NCBI RefSeq assembly: GCF_028618515.1
Contig: NZ_JAQITB010000006.1
Coordinates: forward strand, 34,850-98,849
From: Bartonella sp. ML69XJBT
GTDB taxonomy: Bacteria > Pseudomonadota > Alphaproteobacteria > Rhizobiales > Rhizobiaceae
Length of the DNA stretch: 64,000 nucleotides
Direction: 5' to 3'
Positions 46,092 to 54,550 of this stretch are shown one piece after another (the stretch's first letter is position 1; each line of letters starts with the position of its first letter). The notes beneath the pieces are model-generated. The model made no database searches. It saw nothing but the letters and a program-made list of their open reading frames with translations, and was not told the origin of the DNA. Made by a program: the position numbers and the translations under genes.

Positions 46092-47036
46092 ATGGCTACA
46101 GCTTTTATTTTTCCAGGGCAGGGGAGTCAGCTTGTTGGTATGGGCAAAGCGCTTACAGAGCAATTTGTTGCAGCACGGATGGTTTTTGAAGAAGTCGATG
46201 AGGCTCTAGGTGAGAAATTATCAGATATCATTTTTGAAGGGCCAGCAGATGTTTTGACGTTAACAGCAAATGCACAACCAGCCTTAATGGCTGTATCCAT
46301 GGCTGTTATTCGTGTGATGGAACAATTGGGGCTGAATATAAAAGAAAAGGTGAAGTTTGTTGCAGGCCATTCTTTGGGAGAATATTCGGCTCTTTGTGCT
46401 GCTGGTACATTTAGTCTTACGGATACGGCAAAGCTCTTGCGCATTCGTGGAAATGTCATGCAAGCTGCTGTCGCTGTTGGTGAAGGTTCTATGGCAGCAC
46501 TTATTGGTTTGAGTGAAGAAGATGTAGAAGAAATTTGTGAAACGGTTTCTAAGCAAGGATTATGCCAGATTGCTAATGATAATGGGGGAGGGCAAATTGT
46601 TATTTCAGGTGAAGCAAAAGCGGTTGAAACAGCGGTAGAGGTTGCATCAAAAAAAGGTGCTAAACGTGCACTTCTTCTTCCAGTTTCTGCTCCTTTTCAT
46701 TCGCTTTTAATGCAGCCTGCTGCTGATGCCATGAAGAAAGCACTTTTAACTGTTAATAAAATGGTTCCCCTTGTTCCTTTGGTTGCCAATGTTTCTGTTG
46801 CACCAGAAACCGATCCAGAACGTATTATTGCGCTTCTTGTCCAACAAGTGACAGGGAGAGTACGCTGGCGTGAAACAATAGAATGGATGGGAAGTAATGG
46901 GATTGACACGCTGTTTGAAGTTGGTTCTGGAAAAGTATTAACCGGTTTAGCGCGTCGTATTAACAAGGATATAAAGGGATTAACAGTTGGAACAGTTGAG
47001 GAAATAGAAGCAGCACTACAGGTGCTTGGTGTTTAA
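46092..47036 (+). CDS. fabD: Malonyl-CoA:ACP transacylase FabD
   Basis: FabD loads malonate from CoA onto ACP for fatty-acid synthesis. The 314 residues include FIFPGQGSQLVGMG, nucleophilic Ser94 in VAGHSLGEYSALCAAG, and the catalytic His in SAPFHSLLMQPA. The clear GAGG ribosome-binding site and the following fabG make it the first gene of the fab cluster. Confidence 0.96.
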   Translation: MATAFIFPGQGSQLVGMGKALTEQFVAARMVFEEVDEALGEKLSDIIFEGPADVLTLTANAQPALMAVSMAVIRVMEQLGLNIKEKVKFVAGHSLGEYSALCAAGTFSLTDTAKLLRIRGNVMQAAVAVGEGSMAALIGLSEEDVEEICETVSKQGLCQIANDNGGGQIVISGEAKAVETAVEVASKKGAKRALLLPVSAPFHSLLMQPAADAMKKALLTVNKMVPLVPLVANVSVAPETDPERIIALLVQQVTGRVRWRETIEWMGSNGIDTLFEVGSGKVLTGLARRINKDIKGLTVGTVEEIEAALQVLGV

Positions 47037-47056
47037 TCTATTAAGGAGTCTAAAAA

Positions 47057-47794
47057 ATGTTTAAATTAACAGGTCGTAAAGCTCTTGTGACGGGGGCGTC
47101 AGGAGGGATAGGTGAAGCAATTGCACGTTGTTTTCATGCGCAAGGAGCAATTGTTGGGCTTCATGGAACGCGTGAAGACAAGTTAAAAGAAGTGGCCGCA
47201 GATTTAGGACAAGATGTTTTTGTATTTCCCGCTAATCTTTCTGAGCGTAAATCCATTAAGGAACTGGCTGAAACAGCAGAAAGAGAGATGGGTGGAGTTG
47301 ATATTTTGGTTAACAATGCGGGCATCACCCGAGATGGTCTTTTTGTACGTATGCAAGATCAAGACTGGGATGATGTCTTAGCAGTCAATCTCACAGCTGC
47401 TTTTACTTTAACACGTGAGTTAACACATTCTATGATGCGGCGTCGCTATGGAAGGATTATTAACATAACATCAATAGTTGGTGTTATGGGAAATCCTGGA
47501 CAAACCAACTATTGTGCTGCAAAGGCTGGTTTGATAGGCTTTTCTAAAGCATTAGCGCAAGAAATTGCTTCACGAAACATCACGGTTAATTGTATTGCTC
47601 CAGGATTTATTAAGTCTGCCATGACCGACAAGCTTAATGAGAAGCAAAAAGAAACCGTTATGGCAGCGATTCCAATGAAACGTATGGGGGGTGGGGAAGA
47701 AATCGCTTTTTCTGCAGTTTATTTAGCGAGTGATGAAGCAGCATATGTGACAGGTCAAACATTACACGTCAATGGCGGGATGGCAATGATTTGA
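47057..47794 (+). CDS. fabG: 3-oxoacyl-ACP reductase FabG
   Basis: FabG reduces beta-ketoacyl-ACP with NADPH. The 245-residue SDR protein has ALVTGASGGIGEAIARCFHA, NNAGITRDGLFVRMQDQDWD, catalytic Ser in INITSIVGVMG and YCAAKAGLIGFSKALAQE. It follows fabD by 20 bases and precedes acpP. A weak AAATGGG/CCCATTT stem (47853-47873) after it may end or attenuate the fabD-fabG message. Confidence 0.96.
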   Translation: MFKLTGRKALVTGASGGIGEAIARCFHAQGAIVGLHGTREDKLKEVAADLGQDVFVFPANLSERKSIKELAETAEREMGGVDILVNNAGITRDGLFVRMQDQDWDDVLAVNLTAAFTLTRELTHSMMRRRYGRIINITSIVGVMGNPGQTNYCAAKAGLIGFSKALAQEIASRNITVNCIAPGFIKSAMTDKLNEKQKETVMAAIPMKRMGGGEEIAFSAVYLASDEAAYVTGQTLHVNGGMAMI

Positions 47795-48054
47795 GTATTT
47801 GCTTTATTCCACATTGATTTATAATCTGTATTATTTTAAGTAGTAATAAATGAAATGGGAAGATTGCCCATTTATCTAAATATCGTAGGTTGATCAATTT
47901 ATGTCGGAATGTCAGGTTGTTTCATTTTGTAGGGGATATCCACAGGGTGTTTTAAATCTCTGCTAGAATCTTTAAGAGTAATGCATCTATTGCTTGATTA
48001 GATGATCCGATATAGCTAACCAATTATAGGAAAAATAAATTCGAGGATTTCAAC

Positions 48055-48291
48055 ATGAGTGATACAGTAGAGCGCGTTAAGAAAATTATCGTAGAGCATC
48101 TTGGAGTTAATGCAGATAAGGTAGTAGAAAATGCAAGCTTTATCGATGATCTAGGAGCAGATAGCCTTGATACGGTTGAGCTCGTTATGGCTTTTGAAGA
48201 AGAATTTGGTGTAGAAATCCCAGATGAAGCTGCTGAAACAATTTTCACGGTGGGTGATGCAGTAAAGTTTATTGATAAAGCGTCTGCGTGA
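48055..48291 (+). CDS. acpP: Acyl carrier protein AcpP
   Basis: ACP (78 residues) carries growing acyl chains on phosphopantetheine attached to Ser37 in [19 protein letters not shown]. The strongly acidic composition is typical. AcpS (18946) would modify it. The 260-base gap before it suggests its own promoter, in line with the high ACP levels cells need. Confidence 0.97.
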   Translation: MSDTVERVKKIIVEHLGVNADKVVENASFIDDLGADSLDTVELVMAFEEEFGVEIPDEAAETIFTVGDAVKFIDKASA

Positions 48292-48389
48292 TAACAGAAA
48301 GGCAAAAGCGTAAAATACTTTTGCTTTTATTTTTTAGCTATTTTGAAAATAGAGCTTTGAGAGGTGATCTCAATTCAAGGTTAAAAGTT

Positions 48390-49655
48390 ATGAGACGTGT
48401 TGTTATTACTGGTTTAGGGCTAGTATCTCCATTAGCTGGTGATGTCGAATATAGCTGGAAACGCCTTCTTGAAGGAAAAAGTGGTGTTCGGCGTATTACG
48501 GAGTTTGATGTATCCGATTTACCATGTCAGATTGCTGCTCGTATTCCTTTAGGTGATGGAACAGATGGTACATATAATGCTGATTTATATATGGATCCCA
48601 AGGAACAGCGTAAAGTTGATGCATTTATTGTTTATGCAATGGCTGCTGCTGGTCAAGCACTTTCAGATGCTGAGTGGTTTCCCAAGAGTGATGAGGATCA
48701 GATTAGCACAGGTGTATTAATTGGTTCGGGGATTGGCGGCATTGAAGGGATTGTTGAGGCTGGTTATACACTTCGTGATAAAGGTCCTCGACGCGTTTCT
48801 CCTTTTTTTATTCCAGGACGTTTGATTAATCTTGCTTCTGGCTATGTGTCGATTAAGTATGGTTTACGCGGTCCTAATCATTCTGTTGTAACGGCTTGTT
48901 CGACAGGTGCGCATGCCATTGGTGATGCTGCACGTCTGATTGCGTTTGGTGATGCAGACGTCATGGTTGCAGGAGGCACTGAATCTCCGATCAATCGGAT
49001 ATCTCTCGCTGGTTTTTCTGCTTGTAGAGCTCTTTCCACTTGTCGTAACGACGATCCTGAGCGCGCATCACGTCCTTATGATGCTGATCGCGATGGTTTT
49101 GTGATGGGTGAGGGAGCCGCAGTTGTTGCTTTAGAAGAACTTGAACATGCGAAAAAGCGTGGTGCTCGTATTTATGCCGAGGTTATTGGCTATGGTTTAT
49201 CTGGCGATGCCTATCATATCACTGCTCCCTCAGAAAGTGGTGAGGGTGCACAGCGTAGTATGATAGCTGCTCTAAAGCGTGCACAGGTAAATGTGAGCGA
49301 ACTTGATTACATTAATGCTCATGGAACTTCAACGATGGCAGATACCATAGAGTTGGCCGCTGTTGAACGTGTTTTGGGGCATTATGCGCCACAAGTATCC
49401 ATGTCATCAACAAAATCATCTGTGGGGCATTTACTTGGTGCTGCTGGTGCTGCTGAGGCTATTTTTTGTGTTTTAGCTATACGTGATAATATAGCTCCAG
49501 CGACCCTTAATCTTGATAATCCATCAATTGAAACGAAAATTGATCTTGTTCCACATAAACCACGTGAACGAAAGATTAATACGATTCTTTCTAATTCCTT
49601 CGGCTTTGGTGGAACAAATGCCTCTTTAGTGATGCGGCGCTTTGGGGAAGAATAA
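48390..49655 (+). CDS. fabF: 3-oxoacyl-ACP synthase II FabF
   Basis: FabF extends acyl-ACP by condensation with malonyl-ACP. The 421-residue protein starts MRRVVITGLGLVSPLAGDVE and carries the catalytic triad Cys170 (VTACSTGAHA), His in NAHGTSTMAD and His in KSSVGHLLGAAGA. The ATG at 48390 has AAGG nine bases upstream; the frame is open back to 48288, but that extension is not family-like. It lies 98 bases after acpP. Confidence 0.95.
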   Translation: MRRVVITGLGLVSPLAGDVEYSWKRLLEGKSGVRRITEFDVSDLPCQIAARIPLGDGTDGTYNADLYMDPKEQRKVDAFIVYAMAAAGQALSDAEWFPKSDEDQISTGVLIGSGIGGIEGIVEAGYTLRDKGPRRVSPFFIPGRLINLASGYVSIKYGLRGPNHSVVTACSTGAHAIGDAARLIAFGDADVMVAGGTESPINRISLAGFSACRALSTCRNDDPERASRPYDADRDGFVMGEGAAVVALEELEHAKKRGARIYAEVIGYGLSGDAYHITAPSESGEGAQRSMIAALKRAQVNVSELDYINAHGTSTMADTIELAAVERVLGHYAPQVSMSSTKSSVGHLLGAAGAAEAIFCVLAIRDNIAPATLNLDNPSIETKIDLVPHKPRERKINTILSNSFGFGGTNASLVMRRFGEE

Positions 49656-49760
49656 GTTACATTTTTTCTATTTATGAGTTTTCTACTTTATTGTAAAATT
49701 ATAAAAGTTTAAGTGAAAAATTATAACTGTAATACTTAAAACTTGTTGAGGGTAAGAATT

Positions 49761-49841
49761 GTGTCCGAAGTGAAAAACAACAAACCACCACAGGACATAA
49801 ATGATTCCTTTTCAAATCATAGAATAGATAATATAGAATAG
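49761..49841 (+). pseudogene. Out-of-frame 26-codon leader of mltG
   Basis: A GTG with GAGGG at ideal spacing starts MSEVKNNKPPQDINDSFSNH, continues RIDNIE and hits TAG at 49839. The stop exists only because of the 14-bp tandem duplication at 49819-49846: with one repeat unit removed the frame reads RIDNNDMLAHKK straight into MltG. The hydrophilic, Pro/Asn-rich peptide fits a cytoplasmic N-terminal tail. Confidence 0.55.
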
Positions 49842-49846
49842 ATAAT
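49819..49846. repeat. Perfect 14-bp tandem duplication before mltG
   Basis: ATAGAATAGATAAT occurs twice in direct succession (49819-49832 and 49833-49846). Its length is not a multiple of three, so gain or loss of one unit switches the reading frame between the GTG-initiated leader and mltG. Confidence 0.85.
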
Positions 49847-49852
49847 AATGAC

Positions 49853-50884
49853 ATGTTAGCACATAAAAAACAAAAGAAGTCATTTGTCGTACGTAATCCA
49901 TTGGTTATTCTCGGTCATTTTTTTTTGATGTTTATTGTGGTTATTATTTTAGCCATAAGTATTCCTCTTTATATTGGAAAAAGTATTTTTGAAGGAAAGG
50001 GAATATCGAAGGAAGAGCAAGTTGTTCTTATTTCTCCTGGAACAGGGATTCGTGAGATTTCTTCACTCCTTGAAAAACAAGGTCTCATTCGATCAGCTGA
50101 TGTTTTTGTTTACGGGGTTGGTTATCATCAAAAAACAACACATCTTAAGGCTGGTGAATATTTAATTCCAGCTCATGCTTCAATGCAGGATATTATGGAT
50201 ATTCTTGTGAAGGGCAAATCTATTGAATATACCTTTACGGTGCCAGAAGGTTTGACGGTTCAACAAGTTTTTGATCGATTAGAAGCTAATGAAGTTTTAA
50301 TTGGTGATCTTCCAAAAGTTTTGCCTCCAGAAGGCAGTTTAATGACGGATACTGTTCGTTTTATTCGTGGAACAACGCGTAAAGAAATTATAAACAGATT
50401 GCGCGAAGGACAGACAAAATTAATTCATGCTATATGGGCTACGCGCTCACCTGATTTACCCATAAAATCTATCGATGAATTTGTTATATTGGCATCAATT
50501 GTTGAAAAAGAGACAGGAATTGCAGCAGAAAGACCTAAGATTGCTGCGGTATTTTATAATCGTCTTGCAAAACATATGCGTCTTCAATCTGATCCAACAG
50601 TAATTTATGGTCTCTTTGGTGGGAAAGGCATGCCATCAGGTCGTGCAATTTACCGTTCAGATCTGGAGAAAGAGACACCATATAATACGTATAAAACTGA
50701 TGGTTTACCGCCAACAGCTATTGCCAATCCAGGTCGAGATTCTTTAAAAGCCGTGGCACATCCCCCAAGCAGTGATGCACTCTATTTTGTTGCTGATGGT
50801 TCAGGAGGACATGTTTTTTCTAGAACTTTAGAGGAGCATAATATGAATGTTCGCAAGTGGCGTGCATTCAAGGCAACACATTGA
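49853..50884 (+). CDS. mltG: Endolytic murein transglycosylase MltG (YceG family)
   Basis: MltG cleaves nascent peptidoglycan strands in the inner membrane and sets glycan chain length. From this ATG the protein has 343 residues: one membrane anchor near 17-41 (FLMFIVVIILAISIPLYIG), a LysM-like region and the YceG domain with ILASIVEKETGIAAERP (catalytic-type Glu218) and QSDPTVIYG. The ATG lacks a ribosome-binding site. Translation probably began at a GTG at 49761 in the ancestor, and the 14-bp duplication has cut that leader off. Reinitiation after the leader stop, 11 bases away, could serve now. gmk follows. Confidence 0.9.
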   Translation: MLAHKKQKKSFVVRNPLVILGHFFLMFIVVIILAISIPLYIGKSIFEGKGISKEEQVVLISPGTGIREISSLLEKQGLIRSADVFVYGVGYHQKTTHLKAGEYLIPAHASMQDIMDILVKGKSIEYTFTVPEGLTVQQVFDRLEANEVLIGDLPKVLPPEGSLMTDTVRFIRGTTRKEIINRLREGQTKLIHAIWATRSPDLPIKSIDEFVILASIVEKETGIAAERPKIAAVFYNRLAKHMRLQSDPTVIYGLFGGKGMPSGRAIYRSDLEKETPYNTYKTDGLPPTAIANPGRDSLKAVAHPPSSDALYFVADGSGGHVFSRTLEEHNMNVRKWRAFKATH

Positions 50885-50941
50885 TTTGAAAAAACTCTAT
50901 AGAAAACCTATTATTGAAGTTTTGAAGAAAAGTAGAACAGT

Positions 50942-51637
50942 ATGATGACAGATTTTGGGGATGGATCGCGTGCTAAAAAAAACAACCAGCGTCGTGGTTT
51001 TTTATTGATTCTCTCTTCACCCTCAGGAGCAGGTAAATCAACTCTCTCTCGGTTACTTTTAAAAGATAGACAATTAGAGCTCTCCGTAAGTATGACAACA
51101 CGGAAAAGACGTCCTAGTGAAGTGGATGGTCTTCATTATCATTTTATTTCAAAGAAAGAGTTTGAACGCAAGCGCGATGGTGATGAATTTATTGAATGGG
51201 CAGAAGTCCATGGAAATTATTATGGAACTTTACGTGAAAGTGTTGAAAATGTTTTGAGTGCTGGCAGAGACATGTTATTTGATATCGATTATCAAGGCAC
51301 AGAACAGCTTCAAAAAAAGTTGCCAAATGATACCGTATCTGTTTTTATTCTTCCACCATCTATGAAAGAGCTTATTTCACGTTTACATCGTCGAGCAGAA
51401 GATAGCCAAGATATTATCAATTTACGCTTAAAAAATGCACGGACGGAAATGCAACATTGGCGTTCTTACGATTATGTTGTCATTAATCAGGATTTAAATC
51501 AGTCTTTATCACTTATTAAAGCGATTTATTTCGCTGAAACAGTAAAACGTGAGCGCTGTTCTTTTCTTGAGTCTTTTGTTAATGGGCTTATTGCTGAAAA
51601 GATTGACGAACGCTTTGATCATTTTGAAAAGAAGTAA
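50942..51637 (+). CDS. gmk: Guanylate kinase Gmk
   Basis: Gmk converts GMP to GDP. The 231-residue protein contains the P-loop [17 protein letters not shown], the GMP-binding [20 protein letters not shown] and [16 protein letters not shown], and the lid-region segment [18 protein letters not shown]. The N-terminus begins with two Met codons and a short charged stretch. It follows mltG by 57 bases; the YicC-like gene often found between them in rhizobia is absent. Confidence 0.95.
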   Translation: MMTDFGDGSRAKKNNQRRGFLLILSSPSGAGKSTLSRLLLKDRQLELSVSMTTRKRRPSEVDGLHYHFISKKEFERKRDGDEFIEWAEVHGNYYGTLRESVENVLSAGRDMLFDIDYQGTEQLQKKLPNDTVSVFILPPSMKELISRLHRRAEDSQDIINLRLKNARTEMQHWRSYDYVVINQDLNQSLSLIKAIYFAETVKRERCSFLESFVNGLIAEKIDERFDHFEKK

Positions 51638-51657
51638 GAAGCAAAAAGGTATGTTTT

Positions 51658-52488
51658 TTAGGTTACCAAATGCGCTAAAGTTACAAATTCAGCAATTGAA
51701 AGCGTTTCAGCACGGCGTGTCCCGTCGATACCAGCTTTTTCTAAAAGCTTTTCACCTCCAAGAGTTTTAAAATTTTGACGAAGCATTTTTCGTCTTTGTC
51801 CAAAAGCAATTTTTGTAACAAAACTTAATTTTTGGGCAGAGCAGTTGAGGGGGTGTGCGCGCGGAATAATATGAACAACGGAAGAAGTTACTTTGGGAGC
51901 TGGTGTAAAGGCTTGAGGAGGAACATCAAAAGCAATTTTAGCAGTGGTCCGCCAACCAGTTAAGACACTAAGACGTCCATAGTGGTCGGATTGAGGCTGA
52001 GCAGTAATGCGTTTTGCCACTTCACGCTGAAACATCAATGTCATTGATTCATAAAAAGGAGGCCATGGTTCAGTCAATAGCCAATTTAATAAAAGTTGCG
52101 TTCCAATATTATAAGGAAGATTTGCAATAATGCGTGGTTTTTCGAGAGATGTTTTAAAAAGTATTGAGAAATTTTGCTTCAATGCATCATTACAAAGAAC
52201 TTTTAGTTTTTGTGGATAGTACTTTTCTATCTCTAAAAGAGCCGGTATACAACGCTCATCACGCTCTATCGCTGTTACTATGGCTCCCTGTGCAAGCAAG
52301 GCACGTGTCAAACCTCCAGGACCAGGTCCCACTTCAATAACAGGTTTTCCTTCTAAATTACCTGCTTGATGAGCAATTTTGGATGTTAAATTAAGATCAA
52401 AAAGAAAGTTTTGTCCCAAGGACTTAAGAGCTTGTAATCCATAGATTTCAATGACTTTACGCAGAGGAGGTAAATGATCTATTGGCAT
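51658..52488 (-). CDS. rsmA: 16S rRNA dimethyladenosine methyltransferase RsmA (KsgA)
   Basis: RsmA dimethylates two adjacent adenosines near the 3' end of 16S rRNA during 30S assembly. The 276 residues carry the SAM-binding [20 protein letters not shown], the catalytic [12 protein letters not shown] and [12 protein letters not shown]. It overlaps pdxA by ten bases, as in E. coli and rhizobia. Confidence 0.95.
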   Translation of the reverse strand: MPIDHLPPLRKVIEIYGLQALKSLGQNFLFDLNLTSKIAHQAGNLEGKPVIEVGPGPGGLTRALLAQGAIVTAIERDERCIPALLEIEKYYPQKLKVLCNDALKQNFSILFKTSLEKPRIIANLPYNIGTQLLLNWLLTEPWPPFYESMTLMFQREVAKRITAQPQSDHYGRLSVLTGWRTTAKIAFDVPPQAFTPAPKVTSSVVHIIPRAHPLNCSAQKLSFVTKIAFGQRRKMLRQNFKTLGGEKLLEKAGIDGTRRAETLSIAEFVTLAHLVT

Positions 52489-53492
52489 GCTATCAAACTA
52501 TTTTCTGCAAGTTGATTTGCAAGTTTAAGGGCAGCAATAAAACTTGTCGGAGAAGCTATTCCTTGATCAGCAATATCAAAAGCAGTTCCGTGATCTGGAG
52601 AAGTACGAATAAAAGGTAGTCCTAATGTGACATTAACAGTGGTATCAAAGTCTAATGTCTTAACAGGAATAAGGGCTTGGTCATGATACATGCAAAGGGC
52701 AACATCATATGTTTTTCTTGCACATTCATGGAACATTGTATCGGCAGGCAATGGACCTACAATATTGAGTCCTTTCTTTTTAAGAGTTTCAATAGCTGGA
52801 GTAATAATTTCAAGATCTTCTTTTCCCATAGCCCCTCCTTCTCCGGCATGAGGATTAAGTCCAGCAACAGCGAAACGAGGAGAAGTGATTTTAAATTTCT
52901 TTTTTAAGTCATATTCTGTAATGAGTGCGGTTTGAACGATCAAATGATCAGTAAGTTGTGAAGAAACTTCTTTGAATGGGACATGAACAGTAATAGGTAC
53001 GGTTTTTAATCGGGGTCCTGCTAACATCATAACCGGATGATAACATTTATTGGAGGCTTGATGAGCCAAATCGGCTAAAAACTCTGTATGACCAGGAAAT
53101 TCAAATCCGGCATCGTAAAGATTTTTTTTAGCAATAGGACAAGTAACCAGTGCAGAAGCATATCCACTTTGAATCAATTGAACACTGCGTTTAATAGCCT
53201 CAATCACTCCAGCAGCATTGTTAGGAGAGGGGAAACCTCGTTGATCACTTTGTCGATTTTCCAATGGTATTACAGGAAGAGCAGCGTAAAAGTTTTTTCC
53301 AGGATTATCTGTTACAACAGTTTCTATCACAACATCCATCTGTAAAAAACGGGCACGCGAACGGATAATATCTGGATCAGCAAGCAAAACAAAAGGAGGA
53401 ATTTGACGTGTAAAACGCAAATTCCACGCTTTTAGTGCTATTTCAGGACCAATTCCGGCAGGATCACCACCGCTAACAACAAGGACAGCCAT
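52479..53492 (-). CDS. pdxA: 4-hydroxythreonine-4-phosphate dehydrogenase PdxA
   Basis: PdxA acts in the deoxyxylulose 5-phosphate-dependent vitamin B6 pathway. The 337-residue protein shows [17 protein letters not shown], the metal-binding HTEFLADL region, [34 protein letters not shown] and [13 protein letters not shown]. It sits between surA and rsmA, a widely conserved order. Its partner pdxJ was not seen in the window. Confidence 0.95.
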   Translation of the reverse strand: MAVLVVSGGDPAGIGPEIALKAWNLRFTRQIPPFVLLADPDIIRSRARFLQMDVVIETVVTDNPGKNFYAALPVIPLENRQSDQRGFPSPNNAAGVIEAIKRSVQLIQSGYASALVTCPIAKKNLYDAGFEFPGHTEFLADLAHQASNKCYHPVMMLAGPRLKTVPITVHVPFKEVSSQLTDHLIVQTALITEYDLKKKFKITSPRFAVAGLNPHAGEGGAMGKEDLEIITPAIETLKKKGLNIVGPLPADTMFHECARKTYDVALCMYHDQALIPVKTLDFDTTVNVTLGLPFIRTSPDHGTAFDIADQGIASPTSFIAALKLANQLAENSLIACQ

Positions 53493-54466
53493 TATGAGTT
53501 TTGAATACGCGCTACCTGACGCAATTCGTCTAAATATTTTTCGCTTAACTTTTCAAGTTGCTGTGGGCTTTTTTTCTTATTATCTTGAATGGAAAATATC
53601 AGCCGTGCTACGTAATCGTCAGAGACTCTTTTTATTTTACAGACAGCCAGTGCTTCAATTCCATCAGATGTTTCTTGAAATTTTGTCATTTTTCCAGCAG
53701 GTGTTGCAAGGATAGCCTGTTCCCACGCACTTGGAAGCTGGGGTTCGAGAAATTTTCCCAAGTGGCGGATAGTGACATCTAAAATGCCTCTTGCTTGATT
53801 TTGAGAATTTGCGCATCCACGGAAATGTGCGCGAAAATTATTGGCTTCTCTTTGGCGTCTTTCAAAAATTTCTGAACGGCGGTGTGCAGGAATGACAAAA
53901 ATAATTCGTTGTAGTGTATATTCATTGGTTGAAGGTTTTACACCACCATTTTTCAATATTCTGCGTACGGCTTCCTGTTCGCTAATCATACCCGTTTCAG
54001 CTTGATAACGTGCATGAACAAGACGACCCCATCCTATTTGTCCACGGATATAATCTTTAAAGTGTTGTACTGTGATATCATTTTGAATCAAAATCTGATT
54101 GAGTTGATCAATAGCCATATTATTTTGCATTGCAAAATTTTCAAAAGCTTTATCCACCTCTTCATTGCTTACTTCAATATTCCGGCGCTTGATTTCGATG
54201 TTTTTGAGGGTCTCATTGATAAGTTCATTTTTGGCTTGCCCAGCAAGATTGCCTTGCTTTTGTTGCAATCTAAGAAAAGCAATACGTCTTTGAATATCGT
54301 AATTTGTGATAGGATTACCATTGACTGTAACGACAATGGCAGTCTGTGCGAAGACTGGTGAAATTAAAAATTCACTTATTATGAGGTTGCTGACACTCAA
54401 AGGTGCAATACACAATAAAGCAAGAATGCGCTTTTTGAATTTATTCATGTAAGTAGGCTTTCGCAT
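53492..54466 (-). CDS. surA: SurA-like periplasmic chaperone/peptidyl-prolyl isomerase
   Basis: SurA helps fold outer-membrane proteins, including LptD encoded just upstream. The 324-residue protein has a signal peptide (ALLCIAPLSVSNLI, extended, cleavage near VFAQ), the SurA N-terminal helical domain (VVTVNGNPITNYDIQRRIAF, ELINETLKNIEIKRRNIEVS) and one parvulin-like segment (YTLQRIIFVIPAHRRSEIF). It is shorter than E. coli SurA, which has two parvulin domains, and fits the rhizobial form. The start at 54466 has AAGGA; an ATG six codons later is possible. Confidence 0.88.
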   Translation of the reverse strand: MRKPTYMNKFKKRILALLCIAPLSVSNLIISEFLISPVFAQTAIVVTVNGNPITNYDIQRRIAFLRLQQKQGNLAGQAKNELINETLKNIEIKRRNIEVSNEEVDKAFENFAMQNNMAIDQLNQILIQNDITVQHFKDYIRGQIGWGRLVHARYQAETGMISEQEAVRRILKNGGVKPSTNEYTLQRIIFVIPAHRRSEIFERRQREANNFRAHFRGCANSQNQARGILDVTIRHLGKFLEPQLPSAWEQAILATPAGKMTKFQETSDGIEALAVCKIKRVSDDYVARLIFSIQDNKKKSPQQLEKLSEKYLDELRQVARIQNS

Positions 54467-54550
54467 TATTTATTAATCCTTATCAATTACTTTAAATATA
54501 CGTTTTTTTTCATAAAAACAATGATAAGTTAAATGATCTATACATTCTCT

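Noticed and set aside
48288..48389. N-terminal extension of FabF overlapping acpP
   Set aside because: The extension does not resemble FabF, and the ATG at 48390 has a proper ribosome-binding site and the canonical start.
53740..53770. GGGGTTCGAGAAA, reminiscent of a tRNA T-loop
   Set aside because: It is inside the surA-like coding region and no cloverleaf can be built around it. No tRNA was found elsewhere in the window.
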